Positions 7,155 to 13,848 of a stretch of DNA of 25,861 nt are shown in pieces. This DNA comes from a virus, in the IMG/VR virus record IMGVR_UViG_3300025120_000484, positions 1-25,861 of that record; one strand, given 5' to 3'. Positions within the stretch are counted from its first letter, which is position 1. The number at the start of each line of letters is the position of its first letter. Below the pieces are notes generated by a model. It was not told the origin of the DNA, did not search any database, and saw nothing but the letters and a program-made list of their open reading frames with translations. The position numbers were made by a program, and so were the translations under genes.

Positions 7155-9005
7155 ATGCAAATACCTTTATTGTTTAAACCTCAAACAGAATGGTTACCTC
7201 CAACTGAATTAAAAGATTTATCTGACGCTAAAGAAATAGCTATTGATTTAGAAACATGTGATCCTAGTTTAACAATACTTGGATCCGGTGCTATTACAGG
7301 TAAAGGATTTGTTGTTGGTATTGCTGTGGCTGTAGACGGTTGGTCTGGGTATTATCCTATTGCTCATGAGGGTGGTGGTAACTTAGATAAAAGAATAGTT
7401 TTAGATTGGTTCCAGGATATTCTTAACACTAACGCTAACAAAATATTTCATAACGCTATGTATGATGTGACTTGGATAAAGGCCATGGGTTTAAATATCA
7501 ATGGTCGTATCATTGATACAATGATTGCTGGGTCCTTAATTAATGAAAATAGATTTAGTTACACATTAGATTCTATGGGTAAAGAGTATGTAGGGTTTGG
7601 TAAGAATGAAACAAATTTAAAAGATGCAGCTAGAGATTGGAACATAGATCCTAAGAAAGATATGTGGAGATTACCTGCCATGGAAGTAGGAACTTATGCA
7701 GAAAAAGATGCAGAACTTACACTGAAACTTTGGCAACGATTACAACAAGAACTTACATCACAAGATCTTTGGACTGTCTTTACATTGGAAACAGATTTGT
7801 TTCCTTGTTTGATTGATATGAAATTTAAAGGTGTTCGTGTTAATATGCAAAGAGCATCAGACATAAAAGAAGAATTAATTAAAAAAGAAAAAATAGCACT
7901 ACAAAATATTAAAAAACAAGTAGGGTTTGATGTAGAAATATGGGCAGCAGCAAGCTGTGCAAAAGCATTTGATAAAGTAAAACTACCTTATGACAAAACA
8001 GATAAAGGTAATCCTAGCTTTACAAAAAACTTTCTAGCAACTCATCCTCATCCTTTGGCCAAAAGTATTACACAAGCAAGAGAACTTAATAAGGCTCATA
8101 CGACATTTATAGATACAATTATTAGATATGAACATCGAGGTAGAATTCATGCTGACATCAATCAAATACGTTCCGATCAAGGTGGTACAGTAACAGGAAG
8201 ATTTAGTTACAGTAATCCAAACTTACAACAAGTCCCAGCAAGGAACAAGGATCTTGGACCGATGATTCGATCTATCTTTATTCCAGAAGAAAAATGTGAT
8301 TGGGGTTGCTTTGATTACTCACAACAAGAACCAAGAATATTAGTACACTACGCAAGCTTAGATAATTTTAGATCGGTTGATACTATCATAGAGAGTTATA
8401 AAAATGCAGACGCAGACTTTCATCAAGCTGTAGCTGATATGGCTAACATTGAAAGAAAACAAGCTAAGACAATTAACTTAGGTTTAATGTATGGTATGGG
8501 TAAAAATAAACTCATGGCTGAACTTGGATTACAAGTTGAAGCTGCCGAAAAACTTATAAAAAAATATCATGAGAATGCTCCTTTTGTTAAACAACTTATG
8601 GATAGTGTATCGAGAAGAGCTCAAGATAGTGGGCGCATAAGAACAATTGGAGGTCGTGTATGTCACTTTGATCTATGGGAACCTACAACTTTTGGTGTAC
8701 ATAAATCTCTACCACACGCACAAGCATTAAGGGAATACGGACCGGGGATTAAAAGAGCGTTTACATACAAAGCATTAAATAAATTAATTCAAGGTAGTGC
8801 AGCAGACATGACAAAGACTTCTATGTTAGCTTTATATAAAGAGGGTATTGTGCCTCACATACAGGTACATGATGAGTTAGATATATCAGTACAAAATCCA
8901 GAGCAAGCGTCAAAAATTATTGAAATTATGGAAGCAGCAGTTGACCTACAAGTACCCAATAAGGTAGACTACGAGAAAGGAAAAAATTGGGGAGAAATAA
9001 AATAA
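7155..9005 (+). CDS. polA: Family A DNA polymerase with 3'-5' exonuclease domain, 616 aa
   Basis: The replicative DNA polymerase of the phage. The N-terminal proofreading domain has Exo I D31-x-E33 in IDLETCD, Exo II N100-x3-D104 in HNAMYD and Exo III Y181-x3-D185 in YAEKDAEL. The polymerase domain has motif A with D387 in FDYSQQEPR, motif B RKQAKTINLGLMYG (434-447) and motif C VHDE (571-574, D573 catalytic). There is no 5'-3' exonuclease domain, as usual for phage enzymes. The residue equivalent to E. coli Pol I Phe762 is Leu442, which viral ecology work has associated with slower or temperate replication styles. It follows the helicase and primase in one operon. Confidence 0.96.
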   Translation: MQIPLLFKPQTEWLPPTELKDLSDAKEIAIDLETCDPSLTILGSGAITGKGFVVGIAVAVDGWSGYYPIAHEGGGNLDKRIVLDWFQDILNTNANKIFHNAMYDVTWIKAMGLNINGRIIDTMIAGSLINENRFSYTLDSMGKEYVGFGKNETNLKDAARDWNIDPKKDMWRLPAMEVGTYAEKDAELTLKLWQRLQQELTSQDLWTVFTLETDLFPCLIDMKFKGVRVNMQRASDIKEELIKKEKIALQNIKKQVGFDVEIWAAASCAKAFDKVKLPYDKTDKGNPSFTKNFLATHPHPLAKSITQARELNKAHTTFIDTIIRYEHRGRIHADINQIRSDQGGTVTGRFSYSNPNLQQVPARNKDLGPMIRSIFIPEEKCDWGCFDYSQQEPRILVHYASLDNFRSVDTIIESYKNADADFHQAVADMANIERKQAKTINLGLMYGMGKNKLMAELGLQVEAAEKLIKKYHENAPFVKQLMDSVSRRAQDSGRIRTIGGRVCHFDLWEPTTFGVHKSLPHAQALREYGPGIKRAFTYKALNKLIQGSAADMTKTSMLALYKEGIVPHIQVHDELDISVQNPEQASKIIEIMEAAVDLQVPNKVDYEKGKNWGEIK

Positions 9006-9644
9006 ATGTCATATCTAAATCATAACCTACCACCCTTTAGTGCCTACATTAGAAATGAATATTTATTCGACCACGAAAAGGGTCATGGTGAATATACGTT
9101 TACTGATGTGCATACAGTAAATAGTTTAGAGAGAAGAGCCTTATTATTTGAATGTTTACTACCTAATGGAGTAAACTGGACAAGAAGACCTATTCATGCT
9201 TTCTGTTGGAAGAAAGATGCACCTAAACATAATTTAAATATACATCAATACTGGGATTGTTTCTCACCTTATGTTGATGTACAAAGAAGAAATAGATTAG
9301 CAAACTGTAGAGCAGAACTTGTAGACTATAAAGGTGTTAAAAGAAAAGGCACCTATATGTTTACTATAGATTGGGCATGGGAAAATAAAGCAGGTATGTT
9401 AGATACAAACTTTAGTGAAGACCCTGAACACAAATGTGCTCATATGTTTAGAATGGATGATGGTAACTTTTTTGCATACCCCAACAATAGAACTATTTGG
9501 TATGACGATGCTTTCATGGAAGAAAGATTAACAAAAAATCCAGGATATAAGATAGACCAAAATTTTTATACAGTAGAAAATACTAGAGAAGAAGATACGA
9601 CAACTGATGATTCATACATGACTCAGTTTGAACGTCCTGAGTGA
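9006..9644 (+). CDS. Conserved phage hypothetical protein, 212 aa
   Basis: Starts directly after the polymerase stop with no gap and overlaps the next GTG start (GTGA). It is rich in aromatic residues, His and Trp, with segments such as HQYWDCFSPYVDVQRRNRLANCRAELVDY and an acidic Thr/Asp-rich tail. It looks like a soluble globular protein. I recognise the type as common beside polymerase genes in uncultured marine phages but know no function, and I see no catalytic signature. Position suggests a replication accessory role. Confidence 0.75.
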   Translation: MSYLNHNLPPFSAYIRNEYLFDHEKGHGEYTFTDVHTVNSLERRALLFECLLPNGVNWTRRPIHAFCWKKDAPKHNLNIHQYWDCFSPYVDVQRRNRLANCRAELVDYKGVKRKGTYMFTIDWAWENKAGMLDTNFSEDPEHKCAHMFRMDDGNFFAYPNNRTIWYDDAFMEERLTKNPGYKIDQNFYTVENTREEDTTTDDSYMTQFERPE

Positions 9645-10402
9645 AATTATTCTTTGACCACATCACAGGAAAGCTAACGAACTACGATTTAATTTACTCT
9701 CTAGCTCTAGCAGAGTTCGAAAATAACGAATATGAATATGCTTTTGAAAACGGATGGATTCCTTTATCATGGTATTACACAGAATTAAAAAACTTAACTT
9801 GGATAAATGCTAGGAACACAAGATTAGTTTTAGATAAAGTAGAGTTTAGTAAAAAACAAAAGTATGTTCTTCGTAAAAAAGATATTAAAGTTAAAATATT
9901 AAATAGTTTTGATTATGATTTACTCTCAACAATATATAAAAAATATATTAAGTATAGAAACTTTTATGAAAAAGGTTTTGAAAATGACAGTGAAGTATTT
10001 GAAAAGAAAGATTATATAGATTGGAAATATTTTATTTACTCTTACAAAGATACTCCTGTTGCTTTTACAGAGTTTAAAGTTTTTGATAACAAGCATGTTC
10101 TATCAGGACAATTTGCATGGGATTATGAAAATCCAAAACTAGGATTAGGAACATACGCAACACTTTATGAAATTGATTGGTCTATCAAAAACAAATATAA
10201 AAATTATTACTTGTCTTATGGTTATGAAACAACTAGTAAATACAAATCTAAATATAAAGGGTTTGAATTTTGGAATGGCAAAGAATGGATAAACAATAAA
10301 TCTATGTATAATACATTATGTGATAATGATTCTAACATAAAAACCATTAAAGATTTAAATGTATATCAAAGAGATTATTTTTATGATATCAAAGATAAAT
10401 GA
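9641..10402 (+). CDS. GNAT-fold protein resembling aminoacyl-tRNA-protein transferase (Ate1/Bpt C-terminal domain), 253 aa
   Basis: The C-terminal half contains LGLGTYATLYEIDWSI (167-182) followed by YYLSYGYETTSKYKSKYKGFEFW (189-211). This matches the order and spacing of the conserved C-terminal motifs of arginyl/leucyl-tRNA-protein transferases (LGTYSALREI, then a YY-containing strand and a YKG motif), which have a GNAT fold and add an amino acid from tRNA to protein N-termini. The N-terminal Cys-rich Ate1 domain is absent, so substrate and activity may differ. The GTG start is chosen because it overlaps the upstream stop (GTGA). The gene is very AT-rich with many Lys, Tyr and Asn. Similarity is read by eye. 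Confidence 0.6.
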   Translation: MKLFFDHITGKLTNYDLIYSLALAEFENNEYEYAFENGWIPLSWYYTELKNLTWINARNTRLVLDKVEFSKKQKYVLRKKDIKVKILNSFDYDLLSTIYKKYIKYRNFYEKGFENDSEVFEKKDYIDWKYFIYSYKDTPVAFTEFKVFDNKHVLSGQFAWDYENPKLGLGTYATLYEIDWSIKNKYKNYYLSYGYETTSKYKSKYKGFEFWNGKEWINNKSMYNTLCDNDSNIKTIKDLNVYQRDYFYDIKDK

Positions 10403-10647
10403 TTGTAGTGTTAGGAATTTGTCACACTTGCTCTGAATACACACCCTTAGTTAAACAAGATATCAGAGATAAATTAGTTTATAAATGTTTTCATTGTCAT
10501 TCACAATATGAACAAATGATTAATGGTAAAATTTTATTTCAATTTATAGATCAACCTGAAGAATTAGAAAAAGAAGCTCAAAAAATAGTTAAAAAACTTA
10601 AAGAAAAAGAAGAAGAATTAGAAATAGACGTAGAACTAGAAGATTAG
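10399..10647 (+). CDS. Zinc-ribbon protein with coiled-coil tail, 82 aa
   Basis: Two CxxC knuckles, CHTC (8-11) and CFHC (30-33), about 20 residues apart form a treble-clef or zinc-ribbon fold. The last 35 residues are a Lys/Glu-rich helix that could form a coiled coil. Such small ribbons often bind nucleic acid or RNA polymerase, but no partner can be named. The start overlaps the upstream stop (ATGA). It is the last gene of the replication operon before the promoter at 10724. Confidence 0.75.
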   Translation: MIVVLGICHTCSEYTPLVKQDIRDKLVYKCFHCHSQYEQMINGKILFQFIDQPEELEKEAQKIVKKLKEKEEELEIDVELED

Positions 10648-10651
10648 CTGC

Positions 10652-10693
10652 TCACCTGGCTTCAGAATAAAGCTCAGATGAGCATAAAGGTGA
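10652..10693. other. Nested inverted repeats upstream of the ribbon-helix-helix operon
   Basis: TCACCT (10652-10657) and AGGTGA (10688-10693) are perfect complements and enclose a second palindrome, GCTCA (10672-10676) with TGAGC (10679-10683). No T-run follows, so it is a poor intrinsic terminator. It may be an operator or a 3'-end RNA structure of the upstream operon. Confidence 0.4.
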
Positions 10694-10723
10694 AGATTTA
10701 TTATCTTATTCACAATTATTTTC

Positions 10724-10752
10724 TTGTCAATACCTTCTTGGCATGGTATAAA
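10724..10752 (+). promoter_or_regulatory. Sigma70-like promoter for the ribbon-helix-helix operon
   Basis: TTGTCA (10724-10729), a 17-base spacer and TATAAA (10747-10752) form a near-consensus promoter. It is followed at once by ATCCCATATAATA (10753-10765), a copy of the recurrent TCCCATA motif, then the AGGAGA ribosome site and the ATG at 10778. The transcription start would fall in or next to the motif, as expected for an operator. Confidence 0.75.
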
Positions 10753-10777
10753 ATCCCATATAATAGGAGAAATAAAA

Positions 10778-10951
10778 ATGCCGAACACAAATAAATACAA
10801 ATCAGTATCAGTTCACATAGATACACATAATATGCTAAATAAAATTAGTAAGTCTTTATTAGACAATACTCAACTTAGTATATCGAAAACAATAGAACTG
10901 TTAGCAAACGAGAAAGCAAAAAAACTTAATGGCAAACTCTCAGGACGATAA
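10778..10951 (+). CDS. Ribbon-helix-helix (Arc/CopG-like) DNA-binding protein, 57 aa
   Basis: A strand with alternating residues (KSVSVHID, residues 8-15) is followed by two helices (HNMLNKISKSLL and SISKTIELLANEKAKKL), the layout of a ribbon-helix-helix repressor that binds DNA as a dimer. The ATG at 10778 has a good AGGAGA site; in-frame upstream codons overlap the promoter and are not used. As first gene behind a strong promoter carrying a TCCCATA motif, it is a candidate autoregulator of the phage (inference). The 3' end overlaps the next gene by 23 bases. Confidence 0.7.
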   Translation: MPNTNKYKSVSVHIDTHNMLNKISKSLLDNTQLSISKTIELLANEKAKKLNGKLSGR

Positions 10952-11117
10952 AAATATTTGCCCTGTATGTATGGGTAATGGATTTTTATTAGTAGACAGC
11001 AATTGGAATAATTTTTTTCAATGTGAGTTTTGTCTTAGTGAAGGTGAAGTTAGTTCTGAAGAATTAAAAAAGATAGAAGAAAGGAAAAATAATGGAAAAG
11101 AAACCACACGCATTTAG
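10929..11117 (+). CDS. DnaJ-type zinc-finger protein, 62 aa
   Basis: Contains CPVCMGNGF (11-19) and CEFCLSEGE (32-40), a pair of CxxCxxG repeats as in the central zinc-binding region of DnaJ, where they coordinate one zinc and bind unfolded protein. The J-domain and substrate domains are absent. A stand-alone finger of this type may bind protein or RNA; no partner is evident. The N-terminus overlaps the ribbon-helix-helix gene by 23 bases and the C-terminus overlaps the next gene by 26. Confidence 0.7.
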   Translation: MANSQDDKNICPVCMGNGFLLVDSNWNNFFQCEFCLSEGEVSSEELKKIEERKNNGKETTRI

Positions 11118-11289
11118 AGATTGGACCATTGAAGAATCTAATGAAATAGAATTACCTGGTGGAACAAAACTAAAAATTAAAAATAAGGATTTTTGTAAAG
11201 CTACAAAAGAACTTTTAGAAGGAAAAGAAATAACTGTACTACAGAGAAAGAAGAACAATGGAAAAACTATTAGACCTAAAAAAACTTAA
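11092..11289 (+). CDS. Hypothetical protein, 65 aa
   Basis: A small basic protein with a beta-like middle (EIELPGGTKLKIKNKDF, residues 17-33) and a Lys-rich C-terminus. AAGGAAAAA upstream gives a ribosome site. It overlaps both neighbours by 26 and 32 bases in different frames, which is typical for this gene chain. No family recognised. Confidence 0.6.
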   Translation: MEKKPHAFRDWTIEESNEIELPGGTKLKIKNKDFCKATKELLEGKEITVLQRKKNNGKTIRPKKT

Positions 11290-11428
11290 AGAGATAACAA
11301 GTAAAATGCCAAGAGATAAAGTGGAAGAACTTCTCATGGCTAGTCTCGAAGAAGTAAAACGTTTACTCAAACTTCTAAAAGATCATGGTTATGAAGACGA
11401 AGACATTGACGATAGGACCATAAACTAA
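11258..11428 (+). CDS. Small helical protein, 56 aa
   Basis: Starts at an ATG inside the upstream gene behind AGAAAGAAG and ends with TAA overlapping the next ATG by one base. The protein is almost all charged amphipathic helix (MEKLLDLKKLKEITSKM, then DKVEELLMASLEEVKRLLKLL) with an acidic tail. No family recognised; a small binding or anti-host protein is possible but unproven. Confidence 0.6.
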   Translation: MEKLLDLKKLKEITSKMPRDKVEELLMASLEEVKRLLKLLKDHGYEDEDIDDRTIN

Positions 11429-11724
11429 TGATAAGTAAAACAGATTTAGCTATTAAGCGTCATAAATTAAAAAATATTTTAGTTAAGTTAAAAGCTCAAG
11501 ACGATACAGTTAAATGGCTACAAAAAAAGATCGAATACCTACAAAAAGATAATCCTGAAAACATAATTGAAGAAATTCAAAAATGGATTATTGCAGGAAT
11601 TGAAGTTAGGGCAGAGAAAAGAAAAGAGATTAATGAGACGTTAGATAATTTACCAACAGTAAATTCAATATCAATCAATCATCCAGACAGAAAGAGAGTA
11701 AAGAATGACTACTTTAGTAGATAG
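11428..11724 (+). CDS. Helical protein, 98 aa
   Basis: Begins in a TAATG overlap with the previous gene. Residues 8-75 are a near-continuous, Lys/Glu-rich amphipathic helix (KRHKLKNILVKLKAQDDTVK onward), suggesting a coiled-coil dimer; the last 25 residues are polar. No family recognised. The 3' end overlaps the next start by 20 bases. Confidence 0.65.
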   Translation: MISKTDLAIKRHKLKNILVKLKAQDDTVKWLQKKIEYLQKDNPENIIEEIQKWIIAGIEVRAEKRKEINETLDNLPTVNSISINHPDRKRVKNDYFSR

Positions 11725-11872
11725 AAAAAAATTAATATGGTTAGAAGAAGAGGAAGTAATAAAGTCAATAAAAGATCTTCTTAATTATTGTAAAAATAAA
11801 CGTGTTAAAAATTTAAAAGCTTCAATTTTATTAATTGAATTATTTCTTCAAATGAAAATAGAAAGAGAGTAA
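11705..11872 (+). CDS. Small helical protein, 55 aa
   Basis: The ATG lies within the end of the previous gene behind an AGAGAGTAAAG ribosome-binding region. It has a charged N-terminal helix (KLIWLEEEEVIKSIKDLL) and a hydrophobic second helix (ASILLIELFLQM). No family recognised. The stop is three bases before the next ATG, preserving the tight chain. Confidence 0.55.
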   Translation: MTTLVDRKKLIWLEEEEVIKSIKDLLNYCKNKRVKNLKASILLIELFLQMKIERE

Positions 11873-11875
11873 CGA

Positions 11876-12013
11876 ATGAAATATAAATACGATCACATTA
11901 TTAAGATATTAAAAGAAAGATATAATTGGACAAAGATACCTCTTATTGATCCAAAGACACAAGACGATAAATGGTGGGAAAAAATTCCTCACGGACCGAG
12001 TATGGGAGAATAG
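11876..12013 (+). CDS. Small hypothetical protein, 45 aa
   Basis: An ATG preceded by AGAGAG leads to a 45-residue protein with a basic N-terminal helix (YKYDHIIKILKERYNW) and a Trp/Pro-rich C-terminus (DDKWWEKIPHGPSMGE). It ends one base before the next ATG. No family recognised, but the spacing with neighbours and lack of any competing frame support it. Confidence 0.55.
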   Translation: MKYKYDHIIKILKERYNWTKIPLIDPKTQDDKWWEKIPHGPSMGE

Positions 12014-12014
12014 A

Positions 12015-12251
12015 ATGCCACAACTTAAAAAAGAAAATCTAAGTGCAGAAGAAGAGAAAATATTAAAGGTTTGGACTAAATTAAGTCAAAAAGAAAAAGA
12101 CAATTTATTTTTAGACATTGTTCAACGTGTAATTAGACTAGAAAAAAAGATAAGAAGTTACGCAGAACTACGATATACTCCAGCTGCGAAAAAAGAATTA
12201 AGGGAATATATTGTTTGGTCAGTTAAACAAAGAGAAAAAGGTCGTGGTTAA
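12015..12251 (+). CDS. Helical hypothetical protein, 78 aa
   Basis: The ATG at 12015 is preferred over an upstream in-frame TTG because it has a GGGAGAA site just before and does not overlap the 45-residue gene. The protein is helical and highly charged (SAEEEKILKVWTKLSQKEKDN, then RVIRLEKKIRSYAEL) with a basic end. No family recognised. Its stop overlaps the GTG start of the next nuclease gene by 8 bases. Confidence 0.6.
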   Translation: MPQLKKENLSAEEEKILKVWTKLSQKEKDNLFLDIVQRVIRLEKKIRSYAELRYTPAAKKELREYIVWSVKQREKGRG

Positions 12252-12519
12252 AAAATCCGCAAAGGGAGCTCTAGGTGAGTTGACCGTGGCTATTGAATAC
12301 ATGAAAAAGGGATATTGGGTTGCCTTATCGGTTGACCCTCAATGTCCCTTTGATTTAGTTGTTGTTGATGACCAGGGGAGATGTCAGTTAATAGACTCTA
12401 AATGTAATTCTATTCGAACGACCGGGAAAAGAAAAGGAAGTCGGATTAATAGATTACTAAATAAGAAACAGAAAGAAATGGGAGTAAGATTAAAATATGT
12501 CGATTGCGATAAACAGTAA
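12244..12519 (+). CDS. PD-(D/E)XK-type nuclease, small, 91 aa
   Basis: Contains KGALGELTVAIEYMKKGYWV (Glu in the first helix), then CPFDLVVVDDQGRCQLIDSK. These give the ordered E, D and D-x-K catalytic residues of small PD-(D/E)XK endonucleases (the PDDEXK_5 / Holliday-junction-resolvase-like group). It probably cuts branched or foreign DNA. The start is uncertain: GTG at 12244, overlapping the preceding stop, is preferred to TTG at 12211. The 3' end overlaps the larger nuclease gene by 23 bases, suggesting joint expression. Confidence 0.7.
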   Translation: MVKKSAKGALGELTVAIEYMKKGYWVALSVDPQCPFDLVVVDDQGRCQLIDSKCNSIRTTGKRKGSRINRLLNKKQKEMGVRLKYVDCDKQ

Positions 12520-13168
12520 ATTCATCTATCCAAAAACTATTCGAGAAGCTATCTTAGGTCATAGGCATTACGCTGTGGGTGAAGAAAAACTTCCGAGTGT
12601 TACAACAATACTAGGTGAGACGAAAGATAAAACTTTTTTAAAGGAATGGAAGAAGAGAGTAGGGGAACAAGAAGCAGAGAAAATTAAGAACTCTGCCTCC
12701 ACTAGAGGTAGTGTAATGCATCATATTCTAGAAGAATATATCAAAGGTAATAAACATGTGGACTTGAGCTCTATCGGAAAAAGAGCAGGAGTTATGGCTG
12801 ATATTATTATTAGAAAAGGTTTATCGAAGGTAGATTCTGTTTATGGTATTGAGGCTGTCATGCATTATCCCGGTCTTTACGCAGGTTCTGCTGATTTAGT
12901 GGGAATACACGAGGGCCAAGACGCTATTATGGATTTCAAACAAACAAACAAACCGAAGCGAGAAGAGTGGATCGAGGATTATTTTCTACAGTTAGCTGCT
13001 TACGCTATGGCTCATGACTATGTTTATGGTACTCAGATCAACAAAGGTGTTGTTATGATGTGTAGTGTTGATAGCTACTACCAAGAATTTATTGTAGAGG
13101 GTGAGAAATTAAGATATTATAAGCACGAATTTTTAAGGAGACTAGATAAATACCATGGAACTAAGTAA
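12497..13168 (+). CDS. RecB/Cas4-like PD-(D/E)XK exonuclease, 223 aa
   Basis: Degrades or processes DNA ends, probably for phage recombination. Visible motifs: RGSVMHHILEE (70-80) with the conserved His, YAGSADLVG (128-136) with metal ligand D133, IMDFKQT (144-150) giving D146-x-K148, and the QLAAYA motif (Q165 to Y169) typical of the RecB nuclease family. Length fits phage exonucleases and MGME1-like enzymes. It overlaps genes on both sides and lies with a second nuclease upstream. Confidence 0.85.
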   Translation: MSIAINSKFIYPKTIREAILGHRHYAVGEEKLPSVTTILGETKDKTFLKEWKKRVGEQEAEKIKNSASTRGSVMHHILEEYIKGNKHVDLSSIGKRAGVMADIIIRKGLSKVDSVYGIEAVMHYPGLYAGSADLVGIHEGQDAIMDFKQTNKPKREEWIEDYFLQLAAYAMAHDYVYGTQINKGVVMMCSVDSYYQEFIVEGEKLRYYKHEFLRRLDKYHGTK

Positions 13169-13349
13169 AACTGATATGATTAAAGAGATTAATCTATTAG
13201 CGCAAGGTTTATCAGAGCAAGATCTCAAGTCCTTAATGGCTATGACTGATCAAGAAGTCAAAACTATCTATACCAATGCTATGAGTAGTATGAAAAAAGC
13301 GGGTGGTGGTATGATAGACAAGGCCATTTTATATCCTCCCAGAAATTAA
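13155..13349 (+). CDS. Hypothetical protein, 64 aa
   Basis: Overlaps the exonuclease gene by 14 bases. A helical, Met-rich protein (MIKEINLLAQGLSEQDLKSL, then EVKTIYTNAMSSMKKAGGG) with a short hydrophobic C-terminus. No family recognised. Its stop directly abuts the next gene, so it is likely in the same transcript. Confidence 0.6.
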   Translation: MELSKTDMIKEINLLAQGLSEQDLKSLMAMTDQEVKTIYTNAMSSMKKAGGGMIDKAILYPPRN

Positions 13350-13556
13350 TTGTTAAAATTTTTTTTAGTAGGGTGGATTTGCATAGGTCAAGGCGTTGAA
13401 CAGAAGTGTGTACGCATGGCTTCAGAGGTTATTCACGATAGTTATGAAGATTGTAACCAATATTTCAGCGTGGTTCGTGGAGAAATGCTTGATTTAATTG
13501 ACGTAAAGCTTCAATTTACGTGTGTCGAGGCCGGATTATTAGAAGAATACCTATAA
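13350..13556 (+). CDS. Small Cys-containing, probably exported protein, 68 aa
   Basis: Starts with TTG immediately after the previous TAA; no ATG is available before residue 23. The N-terminus, KFFLVGWICIGQG, resembles a signal peptide. The mature part has Cys at about 20, 35 and 57 that could form disulphides. No family recognised. The TAA stop lies inside the left arm of the 23-bp inverted repeat at 13551. The non-ATG start and weak ribosome site lower confidence. Confidence 0.5.
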   Translation: MLKFFLVGWICIGQGVEQKCVRMASEVIHDSYEDCNQYFSVVRGEMLDLIDVKLQFTCVEAGLLEEYL

Positions 13557-13776
13557 GGAATATTAGACCCCCTATGTGTAAAAAAATATTTTTACTAGGG
13601 TAGGGTGCGGTAATGGTGGTAAATGGCTAGAATGGTTGATAAATAAGGTTAAAACAGTCAAAAAGGCTTACCAGAGTAGTGGTAAGCACTGGTAAATCTC
13701 AAACTCATTAGCCGTATGGCAATCTAATTTTTTATTTTTATATTTAAACTTGAAGGGGGTTTAATATTCCTTATAG
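13551..13776 (+). ncRNA. Candidate structured RNA closed by a 23-bp inverted repeat
   Basis: Bases 13551-13573 and 13754-13776 are inverted copies: 22 of 23 positions are Watson-Crick and the other is a G-U pair in plus-strand RNA (13566 with 13761). The 180-base interior holds hairpins: GTAAAAA/TTTTTAC (13578-13584 with 13589-13595) flanked by CCCTA/TAGGG (13570-13574 with 13596-13600), and 13623-13630 with 13708-13715 (8 bp, two G-U). GCTTACC/GGTAAGC (13666-13672 with 13681-13687) competes with TTACCAG/CTGGTAA (13668-13674 with 13689-13695). The CCCCC of the left arm can pair with the local GGG runs or the right arm. The interior has no convincing coding frame. It overlaps the stop of the upstream gene. 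A transposon-like inverted-repeat element is the alternative. Confidence 0.55.
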
Positions 13777-13783
13777 TAAAAAT

Positions 13784-13846
13784 ATGGAAGATACTTGCCC
13801 TCTATGTAAGCTTGATATAGATGAATGTGAGTGCCTTGAAGGATAA
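13784..13846 (+). CDS. Tiny zinc-knuckle peptide, 20 aa
   Basis: A 20-codon frame, MEDTCPLCKLDIDECECLEG, with a CxxC and a CxC spaced like one zinc-binding site. It starts 8 bases after the right arm of the inverted repeat and ends two bases before the next ATG; its last codons contain the AAGGA ribosome site of the next gene, so it may also act as a leader peptide. No good ribosome site of its own is seen. Confidence 0.4.
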   Translation: MEDTCPLCKLDIDECECLEG

Positions 13847-13848
13847 AA

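Noticed and set aside
10724-10777. N-terminal extension of the ribbon-helix-helix protein
   Set aside because: It would translate the promoter and ribosome binding site; ATG at 10778 has a good site.
13600-13720. Possible tRNA in the noncoding element
   Set aside because: No cloverleaf with a 7-bp acceptor and a GTTCRA-type T-loop could be drawn; pairings favour other hairpins.
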